Below are positions 42,567-51,262 of a stretch of DNA of 64,000 nt, piece by piece. The notes beneath the pieces are model-generated. The model did no database searches and was not told where the DNA came from. It worked only from the letters and a program-made list of their open reading frames with translations. Numbering within the stretch: position 1 is the first letter of the stretch; every line of letters begins with the position of its first letter. Made by a program: the position numbers and the translations under genes. The stretch covers positions 620,001 to 684,000 of the forward strand of contig PNMZ01000001.1 in the NCBI GenBank assembly GCA_013823945.1, given 5' to 3'. This DNA comes from a bacterium (lineage in GTDB: Bacteria > Armatimonadota > Fimbriimonadia > Fimbriimonadales > Fimbriimonadaceae).

Positions 42567-42681
42567 TTTGCTCCTCTCTTTCTTTGGCCCGGTCAAGAAA
42601 CCGGAAACCAACAGCATCACTCTATCAGGTCCATGAACATTCGTCAACTCAAATCAGGCCAACTGCACGATCCTTAACGAA

Positions 42682-42716
42682 AAAGCCAGCAGAAATACCT
42701 GATTCCTGCTGGCTTT
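42682..42716 (-). terminator. Rho-independent terminator after the second PEP-CTERM gene
   Basis: AAAGCCAGCAG (42682-42692) and CTGCTGGCTTT (42706-42716) form a perfect 11-base stem with a 13-base loop, running into TTTTT on the minus strand. It lies 26 bases past the stop at 42743. The A/T ends of the stem would make it work in both directions. Confidence 0.85.
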
Positions 42717-42742
42717 GGTGCTCACTACGAGCATCAACTAGC

Positions 42743-43324
42743 TCAATTTCGCTTTCGTCGGGCAAATGCCGCAAGGCCAAGGCCGATCACTGCCATGGTC
42801 GCTGGCTCGGGAACCACTTCTGCCGAGGATGTAAAGGAGGCCGTGTAACTCACGCCGTCGTTGCCGAAGGAAACCGGATTTGCAAAGCTAAATGCGAATT
42901 GCTCGTTGTCGAACACATACCCCGCAACCGCTGAACCCGAGAACGTCACATTCTGACCGGAAACAAAGCTGCCTCCGAATCCGAAAGGTGCGAAAATGGA
43001 AGCCGAATTGAAGTCCACTTGGAAGATGGGATTTGCAATGCTCGAGGTGTAGAACTTCACCGTACCGCTATTCAAGACGCCGGGACTTGCTGCTGTAACA
43101 AGCGCCATGTCCATCTTCACATCATTGAAAGTCAAACCAGCAACCGGAACCTGAAGAGTCAACCCGGTTCCTGTCCAGCTCCCAGAAACCGATGTGCTCG
43201 GGTTAACGAAGAAGAGGGGAGTCGAGCCATTCATGGCGGGGTCGGAGTGAGTAGCAATAGTAACCGCTTGAGCCGAAGCCATAACACCGGTCAAAACGAC
43301 GACGACGAGAGCATTTTTGAGCAT
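42743..43324 (-). CDS. PEP-CTERM sorting domain protein (second of two)
   Basis: About 193 residues from ATG 43324, preceded by AAGGAAAA. A signal peptide ends at MASAQA. The body contains VTIATHSDPAMNGS, nearly the same as VTIATHQDPSSGS in the neighbouring paralogue, and both carry FQVDF/FQINF-NSAS/GSAS and NVSFSGSA-type segments. The C-terminus is VVPEPATMAV, a hydrophobic helix and RRKRN. The two genes look like a tandem duplication, each with its own terminator. Surface location by an exosortase is established for the family; the function of this pair is unknown. G and C are about equal on the plus strand here. Confidence 0.9.
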   Translation of the reverse strand: MLKNALVVVVLTGVMASAQAVTIATHSDPAMNGSTPLFFVNPSTSVSGSWTGTGLTLQVPVAGLTFNDVKMDMALVTAASPGVLNSGTVKFYTSSIANPIFQVDFNSASIFAPFGFGGSFVSGQNVTFSGSAVAGYVFDNEQFAFSFANPVSFGNDGVSYTASFTSSAEVVPEPATMAVIGLGLAAFARRKRN

Positions 43325-43438
43325 GATTTTCCTTTCCGTAAAGATTCGCCAGAGCGAAAAGTCTCGATTCACCAATGTGAACCATCCTCAATATATCAGG
43401 AAACAGCTTCCAAATGGTGCATGAATAGGCAGATGTGA

Positions 43439-43482
43439 GCTCAATTGAGCAAAATTTAACGTCAAAGCAAGTAAAATTGCTT
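43439..43482. promoter_or_regulatory. Two palindromes in the recA upstream region
   Basis: GCTCAATTGAGC (43439-43450) is a perfect 12-base palindrome. AAGCAA (43465-43470) and TTGCTT (43477-43482) are perfect arms with a 6-base spacer. They lie in the 230-base divergent gap between a PEP-CTERM gene and recA. An SOS-type or other operator is plausible, but neither matches the known LexA boxes of E. coli or B. subtilis. Confidence 0.4.
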
Positions 43483-43521
43483 AAATTAAATTTCTCGTCT
43501 ACATTTTCTACACAGCTTTAT

Positions 43522-43537
43522 GTATACTGATGTTTAC
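43522..43537 (+). promoter_or_regulatory. Possible recA promoter element and imperfect operator
   Basis: TATACT (43523-43528) is a good -10 candidate 29 bases before the recA GTG. It is overlapped by GTATAC-TGAT-GTTTAC (43522-43537), an inverted repeat with one mismatch. The position over a promoter is right for a repressor site such as LexA, but this is inference. Confidence 0.35.
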
Positions 43538-43556
43538 CACAAAGGAGAAAATTCAA

Positions 43557-44615
43557 GTGCCCCCAGAAAAGAATCCAAACGCTGACCGAGAAAAAGCTCT
43601 CGAACTCGCCCTTCAACAGATTGAGAAATCCTTCGGGAAAGGCTCCGTTATGCAACTTGGCGGTCAAAAGGCCGACAAAATCGCCGCCATTCCGACCGGA
43701 TCACTCGCTCTCGATGTCGCACTTGGCATAGGTGGAATTCCCCGCTCCCGAATCATCGAGATCTACGGAGCAGAATCCAGTGGAAAAACCACCGTCTCCC
43801 TTCAAATAATTGCTGAAGCCCAAAAGCTTGGTGGTATGGCGCTTTTCATCGATGCTGAGCATGCCCTCGATCTCGAATATGCCAAAGTCCTAGGCGTTGA
43901 TACTGACCGCCTTTACGTATCCCAACCAAATACGGGTGAAGAAGCTCTTGAAATTATGGAGGGCATGATCCGTAGCGGTGCAATGGATATCGTCGTTCTC
44001 GACTCCGTCGCGGCCCTCGTCCCCAAAGCTGAAATCGAAGGCGATATGGGTGACTCCCACGTTGGCCTCCAAGCCCGAATGATGTCGCAAGCTATGCGAA
44101 AAATTGGTGGCATCGTCAACAAAACAAAAACCTCTGTTGTCTTCATCAACCAGATCCGCGAAAAGATTGGCGTCATGTTCGGAAATCCCGAAACAACCCC
44201 CGGTGGACGAGCCCTAAAATTCTGGGCCAGTTGCCGACTCGAAGTCCGACGTGGCGAATTCTTGAAAAACGGAACAGAAGCCTATGGTGCGCGGACAAAA
44301 GTCAAAGTTGTGAAAAACAAAGTCGCTCCCCCCTTCCGCCAAGCCGAGTTTGACATCATCTTTGGTAAAGGCATCAGTACTGCGGGAGACATCCTCGACC
44401 TCGCAGTCCAAAACGAAATCGTAAACCGAGCAGGAACTTATTACAACTACGGTGAAACCCGGCTCGGTCAAGGTCGCGACAATGCCAAGAATTTCCTTGA
44501 AGAGAACCCAACCCTTATGACCGAAATAGACCAGAAAGTAAGAGGACACCTTGGTCTCCCAACAACCCCAATCGCGCCGGTCGAGTTTGAGGCCCTAGTC
44601 TCAATCGAAGAATAA
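43557..44615 (+). CDS. recA: Recombinase RecA
   Basis: About 352 residues. GTG at 43557 is chosen as start because AAAGGAG lies 9 bases upstream; an in-frame ATG nine codons earlier has no ribosome site. The Walker A motif GAESSGKTT, Walker B region [22 protein letters not shown], loop L2 ([17 protein letters not shown]) and the C-terminal domain are all intact. RecA forms filaments on single-stranded DNA for recombination and SOS induction. The gene is followed directly by recX. Confidence 0.99.
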   Translation: MPPEKNPNADREKALELALQQIEKSFGKGSVMQLGGQKADKIAAIPTGSLALDVALGIGGIPRSRIIEIYGAESSGKTTVSLQIIAEAQKLGGMALFIDAEHALDLEYAKVLGVDTDRLYVSQPNTGEEALEIMEGMIRSGAMDIVVLDSVAALVPKAEIEGDMGDSHVGLQARMMSQAMRKIGGIVNKTKTSVVFINQIREKIGVMFGNPETTPGGRALKFWASCRLEVRRGEFLKNGTEAYGARTKVKVVKNKVAPPFRQAEFDIIFGKGISTAGDILDLAVQNEIVNRAGTYYNYGETRLGQGRDNAKNFLEENPTLMTEIDQKVRGHLGLPTTPIAPVEFEALVSIEE

Positions 44616-44624
44616 ATTAACTCC

Positions 44625-45068
44625 ATGAAAGAGCAAAGGTCAGCCTGGGAAACCGCCCTCAAATGGCTCGAACGGGCTGACCGCTCTGAAGCAGAACTAT
44701 CCAAATATCTCGCTTCAAAAGGCTATTCAGAAGCAAAAGTTCATGAAGTTATCGTTAAGGTCAAGAACTTCAATTACATCAACGACCAAAATCTCAAATC
44801 ACGTCTAGAAAACACTCTGAGTAGTCAACTCGCTGGGCCTCTCAAAATTCAAGAACACTTTACCAAACGAGGGCTAGATGCAGAACTAGAGAGTCCGCCA
44901 GGATCACATCAAGCACTTCAACTCCTCAGGAAAAAGTACATGTCAATTCAATTGACGCAAAACCCCAAAGATATTGCTCGGGTCGCACGATTTCTAGCCG
45001 CTAAAGGATACACAGAAGAAGACATTGAGCAAGCTATCCAAACCTTTTTCTCCCAAACAGATTGGTAA
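44625..45068 (+). CDS. recX: Regulatory protein RecX
   Basis: A 147-residue helical protein of three similar three-helix units (ETALKWLERADRSEAELSKYLASKGYSEAKVHEVI, then a variant, then a C-terminal FLAAKGYTEEDIEQAI). RecX binds within the RecA filament groove and limits its activity. It begins 9 bases after recA, the common arrangement, so the two are cotranscribed. Confidence 0.92.
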   Translation: MKEQRSAWETALKWLERADRSEAELSKYLASKGYSEAKVHEVIVKVKNFNYINDQNLKSRLENTLSSQLAGPLKIQEHFTKRGLDAELESPPGSHQALQLLRKKYMSIQLTQNPKDIARVARFLAAKGYTEEDIEQAIQTFFSQTDW

Positions 45069-45088
45069 ATCCGAGTACCATCACCGCC

Positions 45089-45862
45089 GTGGAGCAATAC
45101 CGCATCCTCTTTCTTGGTGACATTGTCGGAAAACCCGGCCGAGACGCCGTACTCCAAGAACTCCCCCTCCTCAAACAAGAGCTTCAACCTACATTTCTTA
45201 TCGTCAATGGCGAAAACAGCGCTGCCGGGGTCGGAATAACCCCCAAGATCGCCGATGAACTTTTCAAAGCTGGAGTTGATTGCATCACCCTCGGAAACCA
45301 CGCATTCAACAAACGAGAAATCATTCCCTATCTTGAACAGAACTCAAAAATTATCCGACCTATCAATTACCCCGATTCAACTCCCGGAAAGGGATTGTGT
45401 TATTTACAACATAAAGGCATAGAACTCGCTGTTATCAATATCGGAGGGCGTGTTTTCATGGATGGATTCGATGACCCATTTGCTGAGTTCGACCGTCTCG
45501 ACAAACAAATTCAAACCCCCCATCGCTTCTTCGACTTCCACGCCGAAGCAACCAGCGAAAAGGTCGCTTTTGGATTTCACGCCGATGGTCGAGCCACCGC
45601 TGTGGTCGGAACCCACACCCATATCCAAACTGCTGACGAGAAAATTCTCCCTGGTGGAACTGCGTACATTACCGATGTCGGAATGTGTGGGCCATTCCCA
45701 AGCGTCATTGGGATGGACCATCGCATCATTCTCCAAAAATTCAGGACATCAATGCCAACTCGATTTGAAGTTGCTGATCAACCTGGTGTAATCTGTGGGG
45801 TGGTAGTAGACGTCAAAGTCTCTGATGGTCAAGCCGTGAGGATTGAACGTATCCAACGCTAA
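45089..45862 (+). CDS. YmdB-family metallophosphoesterase
   Basis: About 257 residues from GTG 45089; a TTG nine codons earlier that overlaps recX is the alternative. Family members begin close to RILFLGDIVGKPGR, which supports the later start. Metal-binding motifs are GDIVGKPGR, NGENSAAG, GNHAFN and THTHIQTAD. The protein matches the YmdB/TIGR00282 calcineurin-like phosphoesterases, some of which hydrolyse cyclic nucleotides and affect biofilm formation. It follows recX with little space, so it is probably in the same transcript. Confidence 0.92.
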   Translation: MEQYRILFLGDIVGKPGRDAVLQELPLLKQELQPTFLIVNGENSAAGVGITPKIADELFKAGVDCITLGNHAFNKREIIPYLEQNSKIIRPINYPDSTPGKGLCYLQHKGIELAVINIGGRVFMDGFDDPFAEFDRLDKQIQTPHRFFDFHAEATSEKVAFGFHADGRATAVVGTHTHIQTADEKILPGGTAYITDVGMCGPFPSVIGMDHRIILQKFRTSMPTRFEVADQPGVICGVVVDVKVSDGQAVRIERIQR

Positions 45863-45890
45863 CCAACAAATCCAAGGTGACAACAAGCGA

Positions 45891-46838
45891 ATGAAAAAAC
45901 AACTCCTTGCTATCGCGATCAGCGGACTCGCTGCTTTTGCGTCGGCTCAGTCAATTTATGAACCCACCCGTTCTGCAGAAGCCCAGGGCATGTCGCTCGT
46001 TGGCTGGGGAAGTGGAACCATTGCCGAATCCGACGAAGTCGTTCAAGAGGGAGGTAACTCCATCCGAATTTCAAGTCGAAACTTCTTCCAAGGTGGAAAG
46101 ATAATGTTCACGAATCCCGTTGATTTGAGCGGTGCCGTTACCCAAAAAGAAAATTTGATTCGATTCTCCATTAATATTCCCGATGGTTCGGCATCTGCCA
46201 GCGGAGGAGCAGGAGGTCGAGGTGGTGCCCAAGGTGGAGAAGGCGAAGGCGGAGGCGCAATGGGTGGCCTGGGTGCACCAGGTTCCGGAGGAAGATCGGG
46301 TGGGGGACAAGCTGGACCAGCACTCCAATCTATCGCCGCAACAAAGATTCGAGTCGTTATCACCACCACCGATGGCAAACATGCTGAAGCCTATCTTGAC
46401 TTAACAACATCGCTCAAGGATCCCAGTGGGTGGATGAATGTAGGCATCCCTCTTGTCGCCATCAACGGATTCGCGGCCTCCAACCAGCAGGTCAAATCGA
46501 TCGCGATCAGCAGCGACAGCACCGCAACGATTTACCTCGGCGGAGCAAATGTGATCAAAGACGGCACTCCGGTATTTGCTGAACCCAACGTCCGCGAGCT
46601 TAACCTCGCATTCGGAGACGAATTCACGTTCGCCGCCGCAGGTTCGGCCGGAGCCACACCCGTCAAATTCCTTTGGGATTTTGATGCTGCCGATGGCATT
46701 TCCGCCGATGCAGAAGGCCAGACCGTCAAGCGAAGATTCCGCAAAGACGGAACCTTCACCGTGACCTTGACTGCCGTTGACATCTACGGACTCAAACAAC
46801 CGTATCGAACAACAATCCAAGTCATCGTTAATCCATAA
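45891..46838 (+). CDS. Secreted protein with Gly-rich linker and PKD domain
   Basis: A 315-residue protein. A signal peptide ends at FASAQ (about residue 19). The next 80 residues look beta-rich (a possible carbohydrate-binding-like sandwich). A glycine-rich, low-complexity stretch (about 98-145) separates this from a middle beta domain. Residues about 240-312 form a PKD-like fold (PVKFLWDFDAADG, FRKDGTFTVTLTAVD). It is probably exported or surface-exposed; function is unknown. ATG at 45891 is chosen over an upstream TTG because the signal peptide starts there. Confidence 0.75.
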   Translation: MKKQLLAIAISGLAAFASAQSIYEPTRSAEAQGMSLVGWGSGTIAESDEVVQEGGNSIRISSRNFFQGGKIMFTNPVDLSGAVTQKENLIRFSINIPDGSASASGGAGGRGGAQGGEGEGGGAMGGLGAPGSGGRSGGGQAGPALQSIAATKIRVVITTTDGKHAEAYLDLTTSLKDPSGWMNVGIPLVAINGFAASNQQVKSIAISSDSTATIYLGGANVIKDGTPVFAEPNVRELNLAFGDEFTFAAAGSAGATPVKFLWDFDAADGISADAEGQTVKRRFRKDGTFTVTLTAVDIYGLKQPYRTTIQVIVNP

Positions 46839-46845
46839 TCTCCCA

Positions 46846-47730
46846 ATGTCATTCGCTGGCGACCCGCACCCTTCTACGGATCAGGCGCGGGTCGCTCCAC
46901 CAGAATCTAATCTACGAAAGCGCGTCAGAACCGCCCTGGTTGGTGGAACTCTCACTTTAGCAGTCATTCTTGCCAGTAGCGAAATACCACTGTACATCCT
47001 CGTATTCGCGATCATTTACGTCGCCGCATCCGAGATCACTGCACTGTTTGGCGGAACCAAACCAATCATCGCCATAAGCGCACTGTTTGCCGCAACTGCC
47101 CTGACCCTTACCGCCGGAATTGTGATCCCGATCCCTCTGGCAGCCCTTATCGCCGTTTTAATCGGCACAGCCGGCATCCTCATCAGACTCAATAAGAAGT
47201 TCCCTAGCCGCACGGATGCCCTTGCCCTTGGTTGGCTCGCTGGCCCGATCGCCTGTGCGATCTGGCTTCACTCAGAATCGGCTGACGCTACCCGCTTCTT
47301 TTCACCAAACCTCCTAGTTCTCGTCGCTCTCCCTATTTGGCTCGGTGACACCGCCGCGTATTTCGTCGGAAAAGCCATTGGCAAAACTCCACTTGCTCCC
47401 AAAATCAGCCCAAAAAAAACCATGGAAGGAGCCGCCGCCAACTTGATCACTTGTATAGCTAGCTCTTACTTGATTGGGCTAATCCTCAACCAAAACCTGC
47501 CGAACCCGATTCCACAGACTGCCATCCTCGGCGTTGGATTGGTCACAGGAACACTAGGACAAGCAGGCGACCTCCTCCAAAGCGCCCTCAAGCGAAGCTC
47601 TGGCATTAAAGATTCCGGCAACTTTTTACCAGGACATGGTGGCATCCTCGACCGACTCGATTCTTTCCTCTTTGCCTGCGTTCCAGCCAGCATCATCCTC
47701 TGGATTTATGCTTCGAAAAGTTTCACGTGA
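46846..47730 (+). CDS. cdsA: Phosphatidate cytidylyltransferase
   Basis: A 294-residue integral membrane enzyme making CDP-diacylglycerol from phosphatidate and CTP, the branch point of phospholipid synthesis. About eight hydrophobic segments are visible. GDTAAYFVGKAIGKTPLAPKISPKKTMEG and the C-terminal signature LKRSSGIKDSGNFLPGHGGILDRLDS are diagnostic. ATG at 46846 is taken as start because it follows the PKD gene stop by 7 bases. The stop codon lies inside the first parS palindrome. Confidence 0.96.
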   Translation: MSFAGDPHPSTDQARVAPPESNLRKRVRTALVGGTLTLAVILASSEIPLYILVFAIIYVAASEITALFGGTKPIIAISALFAATALTLTAGIVIPIPLAALIAVLIGTAGILIRLNKKFPSRTDALALGWLAGPIACAIWLHSESADATRFFSPNLLVLVALPIWLGDTAAYFVGKAIGKTPLAPKISPKKTMEGAAANLITCIASSYLIGLILNQNLPNPIPQTAILGVGLVTGTLGQAGDLLQSALKRSSGIKDSGNFLPGHGGILDRLDSFLFACVPASIILWIYASKSFT

Positions 47731-47733
47731 AAC
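47720..47733. other. parS chromosome-partitioning site 1
   Basis: GTTTCACGTGAAAC is an exact 14-base palindrome matching the core of the ParB-binding parS site (consensus TGTTTCACGTGAAACA). The flanks here are A and A, so 15 of the 16 consensus positions match. It overlaps the end of cdsA. Confidence 0.88.
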
Positions 47734-47784
47734 ACTTAGCCCAGGTCCACCTCATGGTGGGACCAAGAAGCAACCTGTCCGACC

Positions 47785-47800
47785 TGTTTCACGTGAAACA
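47785..47800. other. parS chromosome-partitioning site 2
   Basis: TGTTTCACGTGAAACA matches the 16-base parS consensus at every position. It is 52 bases after site 1 and 48 bases before valS. ParB nucleates here and spreads to organise the origin region; such sites are usually close to oriC. Confidence 0.92.
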
Positions 47801-47848
47801 TCCTCGGTAAACTGGCTTCGTCTACACGACAGGTAGGCGGAGCACAAT

Positions 47849-50440
47849 ATGACAGATCAAAAGGGCTACAGCCCCCAGGGCGTAGAATCAAAGTGGTACG
47901 AGTCGTGGCGCAAGGCCGGACTCTTCAAACCAAACGGTGGGACCAAAAACTACTGCATCACGATCCCTCCCCCGAATATAACCGGCTCCCTCCATATGGG
48001 GCATGCCCTTTGCTACAGCGTCCAAGACCTCCTTGGTCGGTACCACCGGATGCTCGGAGAGCAGGTTCTCATCCTGCCGGGTCAAGACCATGCCGGGATC
48101 GCCACTCAGAGTGTTGTTGCTAAGAACCTCAAGAGGTCCGGAGTGAATCCCCACTCGCTCAGCCGGGAAGAGTTCATCGCGAAGGTCTGGGAGTGGCGCG
48201 AAGAAAGTGGAAACCAAATCCTCAAGCAGTCGGAAGCCTTGGGGAGTGCATTTGATTGGTCCCGCACCCGCTTCACCCTTGACCCGGAATATGCGGACGC
48301 GGTTCTCAAAGTCTTCATCGAGTGGTTCGATAAAGGCTTGATCTATAAAGGTCTTCGGGTGGTCAATTGGGATTCAGCCCTCCAAACGAGTGTCAGCGAC
48401 ATCGAAACTGAGCGCGAGGAGATCAACGGCAAGCTCTACCACATTCGCTATCCATTCTCAGATGGCAGCGGAAGCATCACCATCGCCACAACGCGGCCCG
48501 AAACAATGCTTGCCGACGTAGCCGTAGCCGTGCATCCAGATGACAAGCGCTACCACGGTCTCGTCGGAAAGATGATCAAGTTGCCCCTGTCTGGTCGTGA
48601 GATCCCCCTGATTGCGGATGAATATCCCGATCCCGAATTTGGTACGGGTGCCGTCAAAATCACTCCGGCTCACGACGCAAACGACTTCGAAGTGGGTCAA
48701 AGGCACAACCTGCCCATTCCGATTATGCTGACCCCTGACGGAAAGGTCAGCGAAATTGGGGGCAAGTACGCCGGACTCACTCGACAAGACGCCCGGAAGG
48801 CAATCATTGCTGACCTCGAATCCGAAGGATCACTCCTAAAGATTGAAGATCATAAGATCGCAGTTCAAATCAGTCAACGAAGCGGGGAGGTGATTGAGCC
48901 CCTTGCAAGTGAGCAGTGGTTTGTTGATCAAAAATCTCTCGCCGCAGATGCCATTCGAGTCGTTGAATCAGGCGAAATCACATTCCACCCCCCTCGCTAC
49001 AAAGATGTTTACTTGGAGTGGATGAACAATATCCGCGACTGGTGCATCTCCCGCCAACTCATGTGGGGTCACCGCATACCGATCTACTACACAGATTCAG
49101 GCCGAGCTATCGCCGCCATGAGCCAGAAAGAGGCAGAGGTCAAAGCGGGCGAACCCATCGTCAAGCAAGAGGAAGATGTCCTCGATACATGGTTCAGTAG
49201 CGGACTATGGCCGTTCGTCACCCTCGGTTGGCCTGAAGAAACGGAAGACCTCAAGCAGTTCTTCCCGACTTCTGTTCTCATCACCGCTCGAGACATCATC
49301 TTTCTCTGGGTGAGCCGCATGATCATGATGTCGCTATACTTTAAGCAGGTTATTCCATTTAAAGATGTCTATATCCATGCAACCGTACTGAATGAAAAGG
49401 GGCAAAGGATGAGCAAGAGCCTCGGTACCGGGGTTGATCCCATGGACGTAATTGACTCAAAAGGGGCCGATGCGCTTAGGTTCACACTTCTCAGTCAGTC
49501 TGGCTACAACCAAGACATCCGCTATTCAGACCGAAAGACCGAAGACGCCCGTAACTTCTGCAACAAGATATTCAACGCCAGCAAGTTCATTGTTATGAAT
49601 CTGGATGGTTTCGACCAAAAGGCAGAAGTTCAACTTACGGTTCTGGACAAATGGCTCCTCAGTCGACTCGCACGGTGCGAACAGACCGTTCGAAGAGCCT
49701 ATGAATCCTACGACATCCAGTCCGGGATGCATGCTCTTTACCAGTTCTTCTGGAGCGAGCTGTGTGACTGGTATATCGAGCAGTCGAAAGTACGGCTTCA
49801 GGATCCAGATCAGCGGCAGACTCCTCAATGGGTACTCAGTCAAGCACTTTCAACATTTCTGAAGATTCTCCATCCCGCAATGCCATTCATAACCGAAGAG
49901 GTATATGCCACGCTCCCCACTGAGAATAAAAGGCCCCACCTCATGGAGGAACCCTGGCCAAAAATACCATCCGATTGGTTGGACCAAGATTCAGAAAGTC
50001 TCGTTGAAAACTGGATCGATATGACCCGTTCCGTTCGAGCATTGCGAGCCGACGCCGGATACGGACCAATCAAGCAGCTTCCTAAACTTTATGTCCAGGG
50101 AAATCTAGGAGCTGGCGAGGATCTGATTCGAGCCCAATCTTGGTTTGCCGCAATTGAGCAGGGGACACCACGCGAAACCCATGTGACGACCACTGTTTAT
50201 GGGGTTGATTTCCATATCCCGCTCGACGGTGTTGATGTCGAAAAGGAGCTCGCTCGGACAGAAAGGGAGCTTGAAAAGTCAATTGCAGAACTCGAAAAAC
50301 TTGAGGCTCGACTAAGCAACCCAAGCTTCACCGAGCGGGCAAAACCCGAGATCGTTGAACGAGAGAGAGAGACTGCTACTAATCTTCGCCTAACGGTTGA
50401 AAAGCTCGAGCAGAGAAGAGCTCTGCTCACCAAGAAGTAA
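47849..50440 (+). CDS. valS: Valyl-tRNA synthetase
   Basis: An 863-residue class I synthetase that attaches valine to tRNA-Val and edits threonine. The HIGH motif is HMGH (residues 49-52) in PPPNITGSLHMGHA. KMSKS appears as RMSKS (about 519-523). The editing domain has TTRPETMLADVAVAVHP. A C-terminal coiled coil (KELARTERELEKSIAELEKLEARL) is typical of ValRS. G and C are balanced on the plus strand here (18 each in bases 48061-48120), unlike nearby genes where C is about twice G, suggesting transfer or a distinct history. The 3' end overlaps the convergent MBL gene by 51 bases. Confidence 0.98.
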   Translation: MTDQKGYSPQGVESKWYESWRKAGLFKPNGGTKNYCITIPPPNITGSLHMGHALCYSVQDLLGRYHRMLGEQVLILPGQDHAGIATQSVVAKNLKRSGVNPHSLSREEFIAKVWEWREESGNQILKQSEALGSAFDWSRTRFTLDPEYADAVLKVFIEWFDKGLIYKGLRVVNWDSALQTSVSDIETEREEINGKLYHIRYPFSDGSGSITIATTRPETMLADVAVAVHPDDKRYHGLVGKMIKLPLSGREIPLIADEYPDPEFGTGAVKITPAHDANDFEVGQRHNLPIPIMLTPDGKVSEIGGKYAGLTRQDARKAIIADLESEGSLLKIEDHKIAVQISQRSGEVIEPLASEQWFVDQKSLAADAIRVVESGEITFHPPRYKDVYLEWMNNIRDWCISRQLMWGHRIPIYYTDSGRAIAAMSQKEAEVKAGEPIVKQEEDVLDTWFSSGLWPFVTLGWPEETEDLKQFFPTSVLITARDIIFLWVSRMIMMSLYFKQVIPFKDVYIHATVLNEKGQRMSKSLGTGVDPMDVIDSKGADALRFTLLSQSGYNQDIRYSDRKTEDARNFCNKIFNASKFIVMNLDGFDQKAEVQLTVLDKWLLSRLARCEQTVRRAYESYDIQSGMHALYQFFWSELCDWYIEQSKVRLQDPDQRQTPQWVLSQALSTFLKILHPAMPFITEEVYATLPTENKRPHLMEEPWPKIPSDWLDQDSESLVENWIDMTRSVRALRADAGYGPIKQLPKLYVQGNLGAGEDLIRAQSWFAAIEQGTPRETHVTTTVYGVDFHIPLDGVDVEKELARTERELEKSIAELEKLEARLSNPSFTERAKPEIVERERETATNLRLTVEKLEQRRALLTKK

Positions 50441-51262
50441 CTCAACTTGACCGGCCTTTTTGGGACGGAACGACACAATTCCGTCCCAATCTGTCCTAAG
50501 AATTCTCGCTCCAATTGCTTCGCTCCTCGCAACTACCGATGCATCCGGATGACCCCAAATATTATTGCGTCCGCAACTAACCACTACGTGCTTCGGTTGG
50601 TGATAGCTTAACCAAGGGGCCGATGTAGAATCACTACTGCCGTGGTGTCCAGCCTTCAGAATCGTCGCCAAAGGTACACGATCTTGCATCCATCGAGCCT
50701 CCAGGGAGCTTGGTGCATCTCCGGAAAATCCAAACACCTCCCCAAAAACTGCAACAGCAATGTAAGGGGATCCCAAGTTATCATCACCACCTAGGCCAGG
50801 TGTAACATCGAGTTCCACAGAGCCAATTGTGAGGCTCTCTGAATCCAGAATGACCTCCAATTGGTCTTGTCTGAATCCTAAAGATGTGTAATAGCTCTTT
50901 TCTGCATCACTCAGACCAAATGGTCGGACCAAGATCAGTCGATCAATCGGAGTTCGCTTTAAAACCGACTCCAATCCACCGTAGTGGTCACGATCAAAAT
51001 GGGTTATCACTACGGCATCCAGGTGTCGCACTCCACGCCGCCACAATGCAGGCCAAATGAGCCTCTCTCCCGCATCTAAGAACTCGTTCTTAGGGCCAGC
51101 ATCAATCAGAATGGAAGTGCCAGCTTGAACAATTAAAGTTGAGTCACCTTGTCCTACTTGCAGAAAATCCACTCGCTCAACCACTCGGTGGGACCAGAGA
51201 TCAAGTCCTAACACAACAGCGAATCCAAAGCCCAAAATCCACCTCAAGTTCACTTTTTCCAT
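50390..51262 (-). CDS. MBL-fold hydrolase, ComEC C-terminal domain as a separate gene
   Basis: A 290-residue metallo-beta-lactamase-fold protein. An N-terminal hydrophobic segment (about 7-24) is followed by FLQVGQGDSTLI, THFDRDHYGG (the H-x-[HD]-x-D-H metal site, with Phe-Asp for the second His), GDAPSSLEA and LKAGHHGSSDSTS. These are the marks of the ComEC/Rec2 C-terminal nuclease domain, which is normally fused to the channel. Here it overlaps the end of the channel gene by 13 bases in another frame. It may degrade the non-entering DNA strand during uptake. The 3' end overlaps valS. Confidence 0.88.
   Translation of the reverse strand: MEKVNLRWILGFGFAVVLGLDLWSHRVVERVDFLQVGQGDSTLIVQAGTSILIDAGPKNEFLDAGERLIWPALWRRGVRHLDAVVITHFDRDHYGGLESVLKRTPIDRLILVRPFGLSDAEKSYYTSLGFRQDQLEVILDSESLTIGSVELDVTPGLGGDDNLGSPYIAVAVFGEVFGFSGDAPSSLEARWMQDRVPLATILKAGHHGSSDSTSAPWLSYHQPKHVVVSCGRNNIWGHPDASVVARSEAIGARILRTDWDGIVSFRPKKAGQVELLLGEQSSSLLELFNR

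Noticed and set aside
47734-47848. T-box riboswitch for valS, suggested by GGTGGGACC and a facing GGTCCACC
   Set aside because: The gap is only 118 bases, includes two parS sites, and lacks a specifier loop and a terminator. The same decamer also occurs inside coding sequences nearby.
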